64,000 bases of DNA from Ascaphus truei (lineage: Eukaryota; Chordata; Amphibia; Anura; Ascaphidae): the NCBI GenBank assembly GCA_036426205.1, contig CM071570.1, positions 48,410,629 through 48,474,628 on the forward strand, read 5' to 3'. Below the pieces are notes generated by a model that did not search any database, was not told the DNA's origin, and saw only the letters and a program-made list of their open reading frames with translations. This document shows positions 32,087 to 42,429 of this stretch, one piece after another. Both the position numbers and the translations under genes were made by a program. Numbering within the stretch: the first letter of the stretch is position 1; every line of letters begins with the position of its first letter.

Positions 32087-33774
32087 TCCAGATGGGGATA
32101 GGAATCTGATAACAATTAATAATGGGACCAGGAAGGTGTGCCTCCTTTCTCCCCAGAGTTATCTGGGTTGAAAGTTAATGTGGGAAATTCGGAGTCCCTA
32201 AATTTAACGCTATTTGAAATGGAGGTTGAGGTCCTTAAATGGCACTTTGACTATAAATGGAAAAAGACCCATTTGAAGTACCTGGGGATATATCTTATTG
32301 GGGATTATCACTCATTACACATGAATAATTACACATATCTTTTATCAAAGATATAAAAAAGGATCTACAAGTCTGGAATTCTCATTATATCTCCTGGATA
32401 GGGCGTATAACTGCAGTTAAGATGAATATCCTCTCTAGACTTCTGTAGTATTTTCAGACGTTGCCGATATCTGTCCCATACACAAATAAAAAAGATTCAA
32501 AATTGAATTATGCAATTTATTTGGAAACATAAACAACCGAGAATAGCCAGGTCAATTATGTTAGAGGCTAAGGAAGGAGGTGGTATGGCAGTTCCAAATA
32601 TTCTAAAATATTATTTGGCCTCTCATATGAAATAAATGTTTTATTGGCACTCTGAGAGGGGTCTATGCTTGGGTGGGAGACAGTCTGAACCAGCAGTAAT
32701 TGGGTTTACTTTGAAAATTTAGCAGATGGCAAAAAAGAAGTACAGTATAGTATGATGTCGGTCCCATCCAGGCTCACACCCTTGTTTGGTAACCCATGGT
32801 TTCTCCAAGGTTTTCATGGACATTGATTTGATACTTGGAGACAGAGGGATTTTGGAGGTGGGAGATTTGTTGGCAAAAGACAAGCTAATGTTGTTTGAGG
32901 AGCTGAAGGGAAAGTACGATCTACCCCAAACTGAGTTGTTTAAGTATATGTAGGTCCGACATTTTGTGCGGCAAGGTTTTTGTGGTGTGGAATTTCCTAG
33001 ATCAACACGATTCGAAGATCTATGCAAAACAAAGATATATCAAAAGGGGCTGATATCCCTGTACCAGGGCTTAATCCCAAAAAATGATACCCCGGCCCAT
33101 AAATATATGGATCAGTGGGCTCTGGATTTCTAGACAGAGATAACAAGGAAGGACTAGGAAGACATATGGCAGAATGCTGGTAAAACTTCTATGTGTACGA
33201 TAACAAAAGAGAACATATATAGAATTTTGTTACGTTGGTATTTCTCCCCTAAAAGATTAAAGCAGATGTTCCCGGAGGCCTCTGATAGATGCTGGAGGGG
33301 ATGTGGACAGACAGGAGACCTAGCACATATCTGGTGGTATTGTCCAGTAATGCAGACATACTGGAGTACAGTTTTGAAATTAATAAAAGATGCGACGGGT
33401 ATTACGATAACGCTAGACCCAACCCATATTATTCTAGCCAAGCCCATGGAAAGTGTGAATCACTACACACTTAAACTGATTTTTCATATACTAAAGGCGG
33501 CTAGATGCACTGTAGCAGCAGCAGCATGGAAAAAGACACTCCCGCCCTCCAGAAGAGAGGTTATTTGAAGGGTTAACGATGTTCAATTAATGGAGAAACT
33601 CACCTCATTTCTGAATCATACTACAAGGAATTATTATATAGAGTCTGGGACCCCTGGGACGCTGGATAAAGGGAAGGAACCCGTAAGTAGGGAGGATTCA
33701 GGAGTGTAACATGTGTAATCTATAAAATGTTGTATGATATGTAATGTGATTGTTGATGCTTGTAAGAATTCTGA
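32087..33774 (+). pseudogene. Tx1/L1 ORF2 C-terminal half and start of 3' UTR
   Basis: LSGLKVNVGNSESLNLTLFE, YLGIYL, then QFIWKHKQPRIARSIMLE, AKEGGGMAVPNILKYYLASH, and CWRGCGQTGDLAHIWWYC, a C-x3-C-x7-H-x4-C zinc-binding pattern typical of L1/Tx1 ORF2 ends, at about 33285-33345. Many stops are present. The 3' UTR runs to 33774, where a Penelope-like element interrupts it, and resumes at 37944. Confidence 0.82.
33758..33774. repeat. Left 17-bp target duplication of the Penelope-like insertion
   Basis: GCTTGTAAGAATTCTGA, identical to 37927-37943. Confidence 0.9.
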
Positions 33775-35478
33775 CTTTCGTTGTATTCCAGGGGGAGCAT
33801 GGAGGGAAATAGAACAAAAAAGACAAAAAACAATCTAAGTGTAGACAGTTTTTAAATAGTGTAATATTAAGTGTCTTGTCTTGGCTCGTATGTTGTGCCT
33901 ACTTACAAGATGTAAGTTGTAATCAAGCGGTTTAGACACACAATGGTCTCTGCTGAGGTAGTTGTTCTCCACTCTATGAAGCGGTCTCCAGTTGTCAGCT
34001 CAGCAACCAAGTGTATGTGAAGAAAAATGATACCATAGTGCAGACCAATATAATGATAAAACTAAACTTTATAAATTTAAAAATGAACACTTACAATAAA
34101 AATGAATATAATAAGCATTGTTCACAATCTATGTGATCAGGGAGAGAAGAGTGTGTTATACTTCAGGCTCACCCGCCTCTTCCGATGGGACTTGTTGTAT
34201 TCAGCCTCTCTCTGCGACGCTGTGTCTCCGGTGGTGGACTGTGTGACCCAGGCTATATCTTCCCGTGGGCTGTTGGACTCCCCTTCAGCTGTTGTACATC
34301 AGTACTGCGCTTGGAGCTGCCTTTCGGGTGGATAATCTCGCCTCTCCCACCGCCGGTGCGTCACTTCCGCTTAGTCCCGTCACGTCACTTCCGGGTGCGG
34401 CTGGTTGAATTTCTGAATGGCGATCACGCCTCTCTCCTCTCCCCTCTCAGGACGGCTCCCACTCTACGCGTTTCGCCAGAAAAGGGTGTGTGGCTTCCTC
34501 AGGAGTGTACCGCCCCTTGCACTCGGGTGTCTTTTATATCCTCCCCAATTGGTATTTGATTGTAAACACTTGTACAAATCACTTTAAAACACATGGTCTG
34601 CACTGGTTGTCATCTCTGCTTCTATACATATGGTGGAGCACTTTTTTTGAGAAAAAAATTCTCTGACTGGTTTTGCAATTTAACCTCTTCCTTTCTCTAT
34701 GGAGATGTGGAAAATATTTGATCCTAATACTCTTATATTAAAAGGATGATCTCTGTATACAGAAGGAGATCAAGGGGACTTTGGTTATGTCCTTAATATA
34801 GGACTCGTTTGGTAGAAGGAATATGTTATTTAATAGGTCAATTTTTTATGGGTCAATTTTTGATAGGATCTAGATTGATCCTGTTTTTCTTGCAGGGAAT
34901 AGATTACAACATAAATATTGAATTGCAAAGAGCAATGAGGAGTCAAGGGAAAAAAAGGGGAAAAAATGGGGGAAGGGAAAAAATTCCTTTTGATGAATTC
35001 TAAGGGTCTCAGAGGAGTAACAATAAAATATGAAATATTTCTTACTACAAAAAGTAGAAATGTATAAAAAATGGGAGCTCCATCATATATATGAATACAT
35101 ATACTCTCATTACATGTTATACATAGGTTTTCAAGAGGGGTTGATGGTATAATCAATATACAAATTCACATGATTGAATAAGTGGGAAATACATGACCTT
35201 TTTGATAATAATGTTCACAGTGCAAATATTAAAGTCATTAAATTGATAAGACTTATAAGACCTTATATTCTACAGTACTTCTTCAATATATATATATATA
35301 GAGTCTTTATAGAGTCTTTATATAGATGTTGAAAAAACTTTTCATATTCTTTGTATATCTGGGGGAACTATGCTGGAGTGACAACAGTGACATAAACATT
35401 TTCAATTTGAATAACAGATGTTCATTGCGTGCTGTGGGAGATGAAAAAAAGGAAAGAGAAAGAGACAACAGAGAATGG
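33775..35478 (-). repeat. Penelope-like downstream terminal-repeat arm
   Basis: It follows the endonuclease remnant on the same strand. It contains a hammerhead-like motif at 34452-34513 and a GC-rich stretch with GGAAGTGACG/GTGACGGG at about 34340-34400. Confidence 0.85.
34452..34513 (-). ncRNA. Hammerhead ribozyme-like motif in the downstream arm
   Basis: Minus strand: helix I GCGG..CACTC with GAGTG..CCGT, core CUGAGGA, one extra A, helix II GCC/GGC with a longer loop, GAAA, self-complementary ACGCGU (helix III), and A as the base before the expected cut. It is the same fold as 36996-37056, with one extra T in the helix II loop. Confidence 0.6.
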
Positions 35479-35499
35479 GGAAAGCAAAAAAACGGTTGT

Positions 35500-36060
35500 T
35501 TTATCCATTTAATTTTTAATCTCAATGAACTACAAAAATTGGTGCCAATCTATTCCATGTTCAGGCCCCTGGGGAGAGGGTCCGACAACCTGTGAATCCA
35601 AAAAGTCTCCTCTTAACGAGTTCCAGATTGCGATCTCCCCCCCCGCCAGTGGCGCAACATGTTATAGTGCATGTAGTCAGACCCGTGGTGTCCCCTGGTG
35701 CTTTTCCATGAAGTGTTTGGAAAGACTGTGGGTAGGAGAGATTTTTAATGCTGTCAGATTCTATGATTCTAGTTCGTATTTGTCTCTCAGTCTTCCCACA
35801 TACTGCAGTTTGCATGGGCACTCCAGGAGGTACACCACATGGTCTGACCTACGGTCAAACTAGATTGTATAGTAAATCTCTCCTGTAGTTTGATGTAAAT
35901 TCCAGTTTGTCATTGGATTAAATTGACATGCTCTACATGTTTACATGCATGAAGCCTTTACTAGATTGTAACCAGTTTGAGGTTTAGATTTTGTTTGAGG
36001 ACACTGGGCTAGTGTATTTTTTAGGTTTCGCGCCTTCCTGAGAAAACAATATTGGGGTGC
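35500..36060 (-). pseudogene. GIY-YIG endonuclease remnant of the Penelope-like element
   Basis: On the minus strand: a Cys-rich linker remnant (GFMHVNM, FTSNYRRD), then VVYLLECPCKLQYVGR (about 35795-35845), the GIY-YIG core in its Penelope form, then THSLSKHFMEKHQGTP, and in another frame GGGDRNLELVKRRLFGF and RTLSPGA. The family order VYLL.CPC..QYVG, then HSLS.HF...H, then W.GGDR....RRE.FWI..L.TLSP.GLN is clear. At least two frameshifts and several stops make it nonfunctional. The enzyme nicks DNA for retrotransposition in active relatives. Confidence 0.88.
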
Positions 36061-36072
36061 TCTGGTAGTTCT

Positions 36073-37726
36073 CCATTCTCTGTTGCTCCTTTCCTTTTTC
36101 ATCTCCACAGCACGCAATGAACATCTGTTATTACATTGAAAATGTTTATGTCACTGTTGTCACTCCACGCATAGTTCCCAGATATATACAAAGAATATGA
36201 AAAGTTTTTCAACATCTATATAAAGACTCTATAAAGACTCTATATATATATATGAAGAAGTACTGTAGAATATAGGTCTTATAAGTCTTATCAATTTATG
36301 ACTTTAATATTTGCACTGTGAACATTTATCAAAAAGGTCATGTATTTCCCACTTATTCAATCAGTGAATTTGTATATTGTTGACCATCAACCCCTCTTGA
36401 AAACCTATGTATAACAGTAATGAGAGTATATGTATTCATATATTGATGGAGCTCCCATTTTTTATACATTTCTACTTTTTGTAGTAAGAAATATTCATAT
36501 TTTATTGTTACTCCTCTGAGACCCTTAGAATTCATCAAAAGGATTTTTTCCCTTCCCCCATTTTTTCCCTTTTTTTCCCTGACTCCTCATTGCTCTTTGC
36601 AATTCAATATTTATGTTGTAATCTATTCTGCAAGAAAAACAGGATCAATCTAGATCCTATCAAAATTGACCACATAAATTGACCTATTAAAAACATATTC
36701 CTTCTACCAAACGATCCTCTATTAAGGACATACCAATCCCCTTGATCTCTCTGTATACAGAGATCATCCTTTAATATAAGAGTATTAGGATCAATATTTT
36801 CCACATCTCCATAGAGAAAGGAAGAGGTTAAATTGCCAAAACCAGTCAGAGAATTTTTCTCAAAAAAAGTGCTCCAACATATGTATAGAAGCAGAGATGA
36901 CAACCAGTGCAGACCATGTGTTTTAAAGTGATTTGTACAAGTGTTTAAATCAAATACCAATTGGGGAGGATATAAAAGACACCCGAGTGCAAGGGGCGGT
37001 ACACTCCTGAGGAAGCCACACACCCTTTCTGGCGAAACGCGTAGAGTGGGAGCCGTCCTGAGAGGGGAGAGGAGAGAGAGCGTGATCGCCATTCAGAAAT
37101 TCAACCCGCACACCGGAAAGTGACGTGACGGGATATAGCGGAAGTGACGCACCGGCGGTGGGAGAGGCGAGATTATCCAACCGAAAGGCAGCTCCAAGCC
37201 GCAGTACTGATGACAACAGCTGAAGGGGAGTCCAACAGCCCACGGGAAGATATAGCCTGGGTCACACAGTCACCACCGGAGACACAGCGTCGCAGAGAGA
37301 GAGGCTGAATACAACAAGTCCCATCGGAAGAGGCGGGTGAGCTGAAGTATAACACACTCTTCTCTCCCTGATCACATAGATGTGAACAATGCTTATTATA
37401 TTCATTTTTATTGTAAGTGTTCATTTTTAAATTATAAAGTTTAGTTTATCAATTATATTGGTCTGCACTATGGTATCATTTTTCTTCACATACACTTGGT
37501 TGCTGAGCTGACAAATGGAGACGCTTCATAGAGTGGGAACAACTACCTCAGCAGGAGACCATTGTGTGTCTAAACCGCTTGATTACAACTTACATCTTGT
37601 AAGTAGGCACAACATACGAGCCAAGACAGACACAATATTACACTATTTAAAAACTGTCTACACTTAGATTGTTTTTTGTCTTTTTTGTTCTATTCCCTCC
37701 ATGCTCCCCCTGGAATACAACGAAAG
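36073..37726 (+). repeat. Penelope-like upstream terminal-repeat arm, inverted
   Basis: Reverse complement of 33775-35478 apart from small indels and substitutions. It carries the second hammerhead-like motif at 36996-37056. A 17-residue start PTERPRPV-like frame and others here are shadows. Confidence 0.85.
36996..37056 (+). ncRNA. Hammerhead ribozyme-like motif in the inverted upstream arm
   Basis: Helix I: GCGG 36996-36999 with CCGT 37053-37056, and CACTC 37002-37006 with GAGTG 37044-37048. Core CUGAGGA 37007-37013, an extra A at 37014, helix II GCC 37015-37017 with GGC 37031-37033, GAAA 37034-37037, helix III ACGCGU 37037-37042, then A 37043 before the predicted cut. Known: Penelope-like elements carry hammerheads with very short helix III that act as dimers. 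The extra A beside helix II departs from the textbook core. Confidence 0.6.
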
Positions 37727-37926
37727 TGACGATTTGCGGGACTAGCGAAACCAGTTCCCTACCAGCTGGGTTTGAGCAGGGGGTTTGAACCTTTTATATC
37801 ATTTGCACGTTATTTGAGCACGTCTTATCATTATTGTAAAATCAAATAGATTTTGCTAAAACCACTCACTGTATAGTTTTTAGTGAAACACTAATAGAGT
37901 TAGCGCCGTTTTTTCACCTTCACTTA

Positions 37927-37943
37927 GCTTGTAAGAATTCTGA
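37927..37943. repeat. Right 17-bp target duplication of the Penelope-like insertion
   Basis: GCTTGTAAGAATTCTGA. The Tx1/L1 3' UTR continues directly behind it. Confidence 0.9.
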
Positions 37944-38048
37944 TACAGAATGGTTGTTCCCCCTCCCACCCGCCTTCTTTTCTTTTTGTACCCCTTCCCC
38001 TCCCATTTACATTTGAAAACTTTAATAAAAATATTAGTTTAAAAAAAG
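37944..38048 (+). other. Tx1/L1 3' UTR end and A-rich tail
   Basis: It continues the sequence cut at 33774. It has pyrimidine-rich TACCCCTTCCCCTCCC, AATAAAAAT and a short A run ending at 38047. Confidence 0.7.
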
Positions 38049-38058
38049 AGGATTACAC
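38049..38058. repeat. Candidate right target duplication of the Tx1/L1 copy
   Basis: AGGATTACAC, matching 29463-29472 just before the GC-rich 5' end. Confidence 0.5.
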
Positions 38059-38282
38059 TGATGCTTTACTATCAAGGGGGTACAGGATCTGGGATATCAG
38101 GAGAAATAATGAGACTAACTACAGACACACCTCTCTCTCCTCTATCAGCCCCCCACCTACTCTCTGCACTCACTATTAGGGCACTCTGAATCACCCCCTA
38201 GGGGAATCCCTAATGGTTATAAAACCCTGGAATGCCCCACTCACCAGACAGAGGTGGGAAATAGATATATACATACACTAGC

Positions 38283-39475
38283 TAATATACCCGGCGTTGC
38301 CCGGGATTGCAAGGGCTGGGGGGGTGAAGGACGGGGGGGTGAAGGACGGGGGGGGGGGGGGGGGTGAAAGGCAGGGACGGGGGGGGGGGTGGGGAGAAGG
38401 GCAGAAGGACAGGAGGGGGTGAAAGGCAGGGAAGGGTGGGAAAGGGGGAGGGGGGGGTGAAAGGCAGGGAGGGGAGGGGAGTGAAAGGCAGGGATGGGGG
38501 GGTGGAAAGGCAGGGACGGGGGGGTGGAAAGGCAGGGAAGGGGGGTGAAAGGCAGGGACGGGGGGGTGTGACAATGCACTGGGGGTAAATCGGATGGGGA
38601 TGAAAAATGCAGGAATGGGGGGGTAAAAGGCAGGGATGGGGGGGGTGAAAGGCAGGGTCGGGGGGGGATGCGTGAAAGGCAGGGACACGTGAACGATCCC
38701 TCCCCCTGCGTTTCCTCACCTCGCACCTGGCCGCACTCCTCTTCGGGTTCCTCTGGGGCTCTCCTCCCTCCAGCTCTCCGCCGGCTCCCGGTCTGACCCT
38801 GGGGATGACACAGAGGAGCTAGGCCGCGGCCCCACCTCCCCGCCGCCTCCCGGGCCACCCTCCTCCTCTTCCTCCGGGTACCGGCCGCCCTCCTCCTCCA
38901 CCTCGGGCTCCTCGGCAGTGTCCGGTCCCCCCGGCGAGGCGGAGCAGTAACTCAACGTATTGCTGAGACGCTCCGGTGAGGAGGTGCTGTGCCCCGCCAG
39001 GCCGTACAGCTCCTGGCTCCTGTCCCGCTGTTGAACATGGCCTTCACATCATACCACGCTGCAGGTAGGAGCCGGTGAAAGGAGAGGCGGAGAGAGCCGG
39101 AGGAGCGCTCTCGGGGATGGGGAGCTGGGGAAGCGGCCTGTGGGGGGTGAGAGCTAGAGAGAGCGTGCTCTGGGGGTGGAAGTGGGAGCGGTCTGTGGGA
39201 GGGAGAGCGCCAGTGAAGGGAGAGCGCCGGGGAAGGGAGAGAGCCGGGGAAGGGGGAGCGGGCTCAAAGGCGTGGAGTGTGTGAGGCTGCGGGCGTGTGT
39301 GAATGTAACAGTGGGCTAGAGCACCGGCCAATGAGAGCCATGGGGGGGGGGCAGGACACACGGGGGGGGGGGCAGACACACCAGCCAATGAGAGCTGTGG
39401 GAGTGCCGACGGACCAACGGACCAATCAAATAGTCTACAGGCACTCATAACCAAGATTTTCAGTTTTATATATAT
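38283..39475 (+). repeat. GC-rich interspersed repeat, copy 2
   Basis: It begins with the perfect palindrome CCCGGCGTTGCCCGGG-like block at 38290 and a G-rich degenerate minisatellite (GTGAAAGGCAGGGAC-type units, 38330-38690). It then runs through the same modules as 24.78-25.3 kb (CTCCTCCACCTCGGGCTCCT, GACGCTCCGGTGAGGAGGTG, GGAGAGGCGGAGAGAGCCGG, CCAATCAAAT). The 136-205-residue Pro-rich frames on the minus strand are translations of the G-rich array, not genes. Confidence 0.7.
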
Positions 39476-39479
39476 AGAG

Positions 39480-41215
39480 TTATATTCTTGTGTCGGGCTA
39501 TTATATATGTTTACTGTGACAATATCATTGTATATACTGTCTGCGCCATTTAACAACCAATGAGATAATAGCCATCTATCCAGACTGTCTCCCTATTTTA
39601 CTATAAAATCAATAAAGGTTACTTTTATACTCTAATCATAAATCATTTTTGTGAGGTGTGCACCATTCATAGAGATTCTTCTTCTCTTTGCATGCACAGG
39701 CCACCGCGCATAAATACAGTAATGGCAGCTTTACAAAGTAGATGAGAGAAGGATTACACCAAGAAGCAGAGAGATGGGTTAACATCGGGTGACCTGCCCC
39801 ATAGAGGGCTGTGCTGGGTGTGTGTCACGCATGCAGTAGTGCACACGACAGCGGCCACTAGGGACCTGGCCTTAGGCTGACGCAAGAGCTTTCTCTCCTC
39901 CACCACCCTCTGCCCCTTATTTCCTTACATAATTCTGATCTAATGTTAGGCAGATAAAGCCAAATCTTTATATTCTTTTTCGGCACACACATTTCCCATA
40001 GTGCATGCTTTCATTTCTTGTTGTAAATCATGTATGCATCTACATAAAATGTTACGATTTGACCATTTATCTGTCTTAAGAACACCTTTATCATGCAATT
40101 TCTCATCTTTGAAACCCATAACATTAAATAGATTAAACGCCATATCACTGTTTCTAAGATGTATTAATAAATTCCATTACGCACAGTTTTTTCACTTCCG
40201 AAAACTTGTGTTTTTTCAAGACTTGACCTGCCATGCTTCAAAACCAGAACGCTACAAAAACCAAATGCTTCTCCCAGGGTCTCACGACGTATCTTTGAAG
40301 AAGATCACGCTATTCTGGATAATGTGTCAGGCAATGCCTCCAATAAATGTCCCTCTTCCCTGGAGAAAAATTCAGACAATTGCTTCTTACAACCTTCTCC
40401 AGAACTTTTCAGTTGTACACAAACTCAGCAATCTCCTTCTTGGAGAAAGCTCACAGCCCCAGTGCTGAATAACTATCACTGCTTACGTTGGCTGCATACA
40501 AACACATGCTGCTTGTCAATCAGCAAGAGACAAAGACAAAAAAAAATATTCTTTCAGTTTTTCTGAAATCTTGGATCTGGGATATATCTGCAGTCTCCCC
40601 TCTAATCCAAATATGAAGAAAATAACTGAATGGTGGCTAGTTCGTCAATGTAAAATGTTCTTCTGGTCTCTTGTATAATTCCTGCGGCATAACAGAACTC
40701 GGCATTCCGGTTTTAGCACATAAAAAGAGAGATTTATTCTGAAGATAAATACTCACATACAAAAATAGTTCAACAATGGCGGTGACGTCAAATAAGTTAT
40801 AATACTTTCAAAGATGGTTGCATATTCTTTTCCTGTTGTTAACCCCCTGTCTGATCTTGGTGGTACTACGCTTTGTGTGTACAGGGTAGAGGAGTATAGG
40901 AACTAACCAAGATGCCGCCACATTCGATGTAGTCTCGCGGGTCTCAAGACAACCTTGCTGGATATTGGTGTGCAAAAAAGCTACAGCCGAGTCATGAGAA
41001 CGGCCTCTTTAAAATGCCGAATGGATAGTGTGCTGGCAGAGATGAGGAATATTAATCCTTCAAACGGTGCTCCATGCAAGCTGGCTGTAGCCACATTGCC
41101 AATAACTGATATAAAGATACACCAGTGTCGGCACTATGTATCGCTTGATGAAACACCAAGCCGATACACACACACACACGTATATATGTATATGTGTGTA
41201 AGTTGATACAGATGG
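39480..41215. other. Unassigned DNA with one 155-residue frame
   Basis: A plus-strand frame (40001-40468) and a 65-residue minus-strand frame (39946-40143) overlap. Neither shows a recognised domain. The minus-strand sequence around 39950-40500 reads as broken coding-like text (VMGFKDEKLHDKGVLKTDKW), which could be an unrecognised dead transposon gene. (AC)n lies near 41166-41179. Confidence 0.3.
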
Positions 41216-42428
41216 ATATTGTATCAAGTAACCGTCCTTATATTGGTGATGTGAGTACCTCTATTGTTAATGAAACCAGCATCAATTGCTGTGTTTACAA
41301 TGTGTAAGGGGTCCACACTTATAACAGCTCAGGGTTGTCGGATCCCCATTAGACATTATGTGATGTCCCTACTGATAGTAGCACTGTGTGGTGACTCCAA
41401 GGAACCAATCCGTTAGATCAGCATTACTGGCCTGGTATAAGTAGAATGAGGCACGGTGTCCTTAGATACACCGTATCACAATCAAAGCCTCAGTAATATT
41501 GGTTTTATATATATATATGTTCTAAGATGAGGCACGGTGTCTTCTAGTACACAGTATCATGGATTGTGCCACAGATATAATAATCGTACTTGAGAAAAAG
41601 GTATTCTAAAACTTGCCTTGGAAAATCTGGGGCTATCACCAACAAGATCCAGGTACGTGCTGGGTACATGCTGCAACATATCAGTGACATTTCTGCAGAG
41701 AATAATGGCCCATTGGATTAACACAGCAGGGGTCCCTGGCAGTCCCATTCAGTTTGAATGGGACTGCTAGGGACCCCCGCTGTTAATTCGATGGGCCATT
41801 AGTCTGTCACCAGAAATGTTACTGAAATGTTGCAGCATGTACCCAGCATGTACCCAGCATGTACCTGGGTCTTGTTGGTGATTGCCCCAGATTTGTTTTA
41901 GAATACTCGTCGGCACTACAGTAAGGCACTATGTTCCATGATGCACCGTATCGATAAGTGACATCATAGTGTGTTGTGGAGAGAGGCAGCGGTTCAAAGT
42001 TTTCGCGCGCCTCTTTCTGGGGAAGGGGGGTTACGACTCTTAAATATACCAATAGCTTCCTCCAGTTCTGAGGCTATATGTACGCTACGGTGCAGCAGAG
42101 AAAACCGTGCCTCATTATAAGTACAATTATAAATATTGTAATGGTATTATCAATACGTTGCATCATGGAACATAGTGCCCTATCACAAGTACGGTTATAA
42201 TATCTGAGGCAGCAGCCAGTAATGCTGTTCTAACGGATTGTCTTTTTGAAGTCACCACACAGCACTAGTATCAGTAGGGACATCACATGTCTAATGGGGA
42301 TCCAACAACCCTGAGCTGTTAGAAGGGTGGAACACCTTACACATTGTAAACACAGCAATTGATGCTGGTTACATTAACACCAGAGGTACTCACGTCACCA
42401 ATATAGGGAATGTTCCTTGATACAATAT
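41216..42428. repeat. 1.2-kb imperfect palindrome
   Basis: The outer arms begin ATATTGTATCAAG (41216) and end CTTGATACAATAT (42428). Long matching blocks include ACCAGCATCAATTGCTGTGT (left) with its complement near 42345-42370, and CTCAGGGTTGT..GGATCCCCATTAGACAT with its complement near 42285-42320. The inner hairpin is CAGTCCCATTCA/TGAATGGGACTG around 41753, with arms running out to ACCAACAAGATCCAGGTAC and GTACCTGGGTCTTGTTGGT. Arms are separated by unequal inserts. No reading frame resembles a transposase. Confidence 0.82.
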
Positions 42429-42429
42429 T

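Larger units (their letters stand above)
33775..37926 (-). mobile_element. Penelope-like element with inverted terminal-repeat arms
   Basis: A 4,152-bp insertion between 17-bp target duplications. Two long arms, 33775-35478 and 36073-37726, are near-identical in opposite orientation (for example CTTTCGTTGTATTCCAGGGG at 33775 against its complement ending at 37726). Between them lies the end of a GIY-YIG endonuclease gene on the minus strand. The right arm has 200 bp more (37727-37926) without partner. Known: Penelope-like elements carry RT plus GIY-YIG endonuclease and often keep an upstream terminal repeat in inverted orientation. The RT is missing here, so the copy is truncated. Each arm holds a hammerhead-like motif. 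Confidence 0.88.
29473..38048 (+). mobile_element. Tx1/L1-clade LINE copy with nested insertions
   Basis: The order on the plus strand is a GC-rich 5' stretch (GGGCGCGCGCGTGACGTC), endonuclease pieces (29808-30280), reverse transcriptase pieces (30950-32350), a C-terminal Cys/His region (33290-33350), a 3' UTR (to 33774, resuming at 37944) and an A-rich end at 38048. AGGATTACAC at 29463-29472 and at 38049-38058 is a candidate 10-bp target duplication. Without the Penelope-like insert and its duplication it is about 4.4 kb, so internal deletions are likely. ORF1 is nearly absent. Confidence 0.75.

Noticed and set aside
38241..38858. 205-residue proline-rich minus-strand frame and overlapping frames
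   Set aside because: Produced by the G-rich degenerate array and by a repeat also present at 24.7 kb.
40001..40468. 155-residue plus-strand frame as a gene
   Set aside because: No recognised domain, Kozak or splice evidence. A coding-like but broken text on the opposite strand is equally plausible.
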